A stretch of DNA of 43,198 nucleotides from Gammaproteobacteria bacterium (lineage in GTDB: Bacteria > Pseudomonadota > Gammaproteobacteria > Pseudomonadales > Azotimanducaceae), in assembly GCA_026709225.1 (NCBI GenBank), contig JAPOTJ010000074.1, positions 1 through 43,198 of the forward strand, given 5' to 3'. Position numbers and translations under genes: made by a program. The notes beneath the pieces are model-generated. The model saw only the letters and a program-made list of their open reading frames with translations. It did no database searches and was not told the DNA's origin. Shown here piece by piece: positions 43,040 to 43,198 of the stretch (positions within the stretch are counted from its first letter, which is position 1; the number at the start of each line of letters is the position of its first letter).

Positions 43040-43198
43040 AGTGTCCTGTCCCATAAATAAGTGTGATTCAGAGTGGGCACAATCGCCGAGGGCAAGGCGC
43101 AGTCCGCAGGGAATATCGGGCATATTGCCAAGGGCTGCAACGCAGCCGTCGGCGATTGTGCCCACTCCCGAAGGGCGCGCAGGAGAAGGGCTGTGGCC
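43040..43198. mobile_element. palindromic repeat element, truncated by window end
   Basis: The element seems to start at AGTGTCCTGTCCCATAAATA (43040-43059), where HicA homology stops. Inside is a perfect 19-bp inverted repeat (43071-43089 with 43149-43167; core GTGGGCACAATCGCC). It encloses a smaller hairpin, GGGAATAT and ATATTGCC. The right end is not in the window. A CCCGAAGGGCG motif after the hairpin also occurs in the element at 41477-41797, and CCCGAAGGG in the one at 36180-36424. No transposase is visible. Confidence 0.7.

Noticed and set aside
1-43198. CRISPR array, tRNA or rRNA genes
   Set aside because: No regularly spaced direct repeats, no CCA-ended cloverleaf with a TTCGANTC arm, and no conserved rRNA segments were found. 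The palindromic elements are not regularly spaced.

Overview
The window looks like a chromosomal stretch, possibly a whole assembly contig, from a GC-rich, free-living-type gammaproteobacterium of a lineage I cannot name. Three blocks support this: the S10/spc/alpha ribosomal order, rplM-rpsI followed by the cytochrome bc1 genes and sspA-sspB, and rpsB-tsf-frr-uppS-cdsA. Protein sequences such as SspA, cytochrome b with PVWY in place of PEWY, and LigK fit Proteobacteria. Both window ends lie inside repetitive elements: bases 1-52 are identical to part of an element at 36180-36424, and the last ~160 bases are a palindromic element. That is what an assembly broken at repeats would look like.

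Layout. (1) 1-10016: end of a small palindromic element, then rplP-rpmC-rpsQ-rplN-rplX-rplE-rpsN-rpsH-rplF-rplR-rpsE-rpmD-rplO-secY-rpmJ-rpsM-rpsK-rpsD-rpoA-rplQ, all on +. (2) 10066-21612, minus strand: an accessory three-gene operon. It encodes a ~2,812-residue membrane-anchored protein with two complete subtilisin (S8) catalytic domains, a small secreted protein resembling a free-standing subtilase propeptide, and an S8/P-domain lipoprotein homologous to the C-terminal part of the giant. (3) 21803-22477: a LigK/RraA-fold aldolase. (4) 22663-27460: rplM-rpsI, petABC, sspAB. (5) 27720-32786: map (minus), then rpsB-tsf-frr-uppS-cdsA with pyrH missing from its usual place. (6) 32896-36180: fhs, a DUF4143-type ATPase (minus) with a tetranucleotide repeat across its start codon, and grxD. 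(7) 36180-39560: a 245-bp MITE-like element inserted in the grxD stop codon, argG, and a module of two DUF1538 membrane proteins plus a PII-like protein. (8) 39577-41356, minus: an overlapping ATPase/TOPRIM pair resembling phage-defence modules, beside a 321-bp IS5-like MITE. (9) 41863-43198, minus: nth, hicB and the 3' stub of hicA, which is cut by a third palindromic element at the window end.

Functionally, most genes are core: translation, transcription, protein export, respiratory complex III, undecaprenyl and phospholipid precursor synthesis, one-carbon metabolism, arginine synthesis and DNA repair. The candidates for undescribed systems are the protease operon with a propeptide apparently supplied in trans, the DUF1538-DUF1538-PII operon, and the ATPase/TOPRIM pair. 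Small non-autonomous palindromic elements have remodelled the genome here: one replaced a stop codon and separated argG from its translational leader, one decapitated a toxin gene, and one lies directly upstream of rplP. No tRNA, rRNA or CRISPR array was seen.
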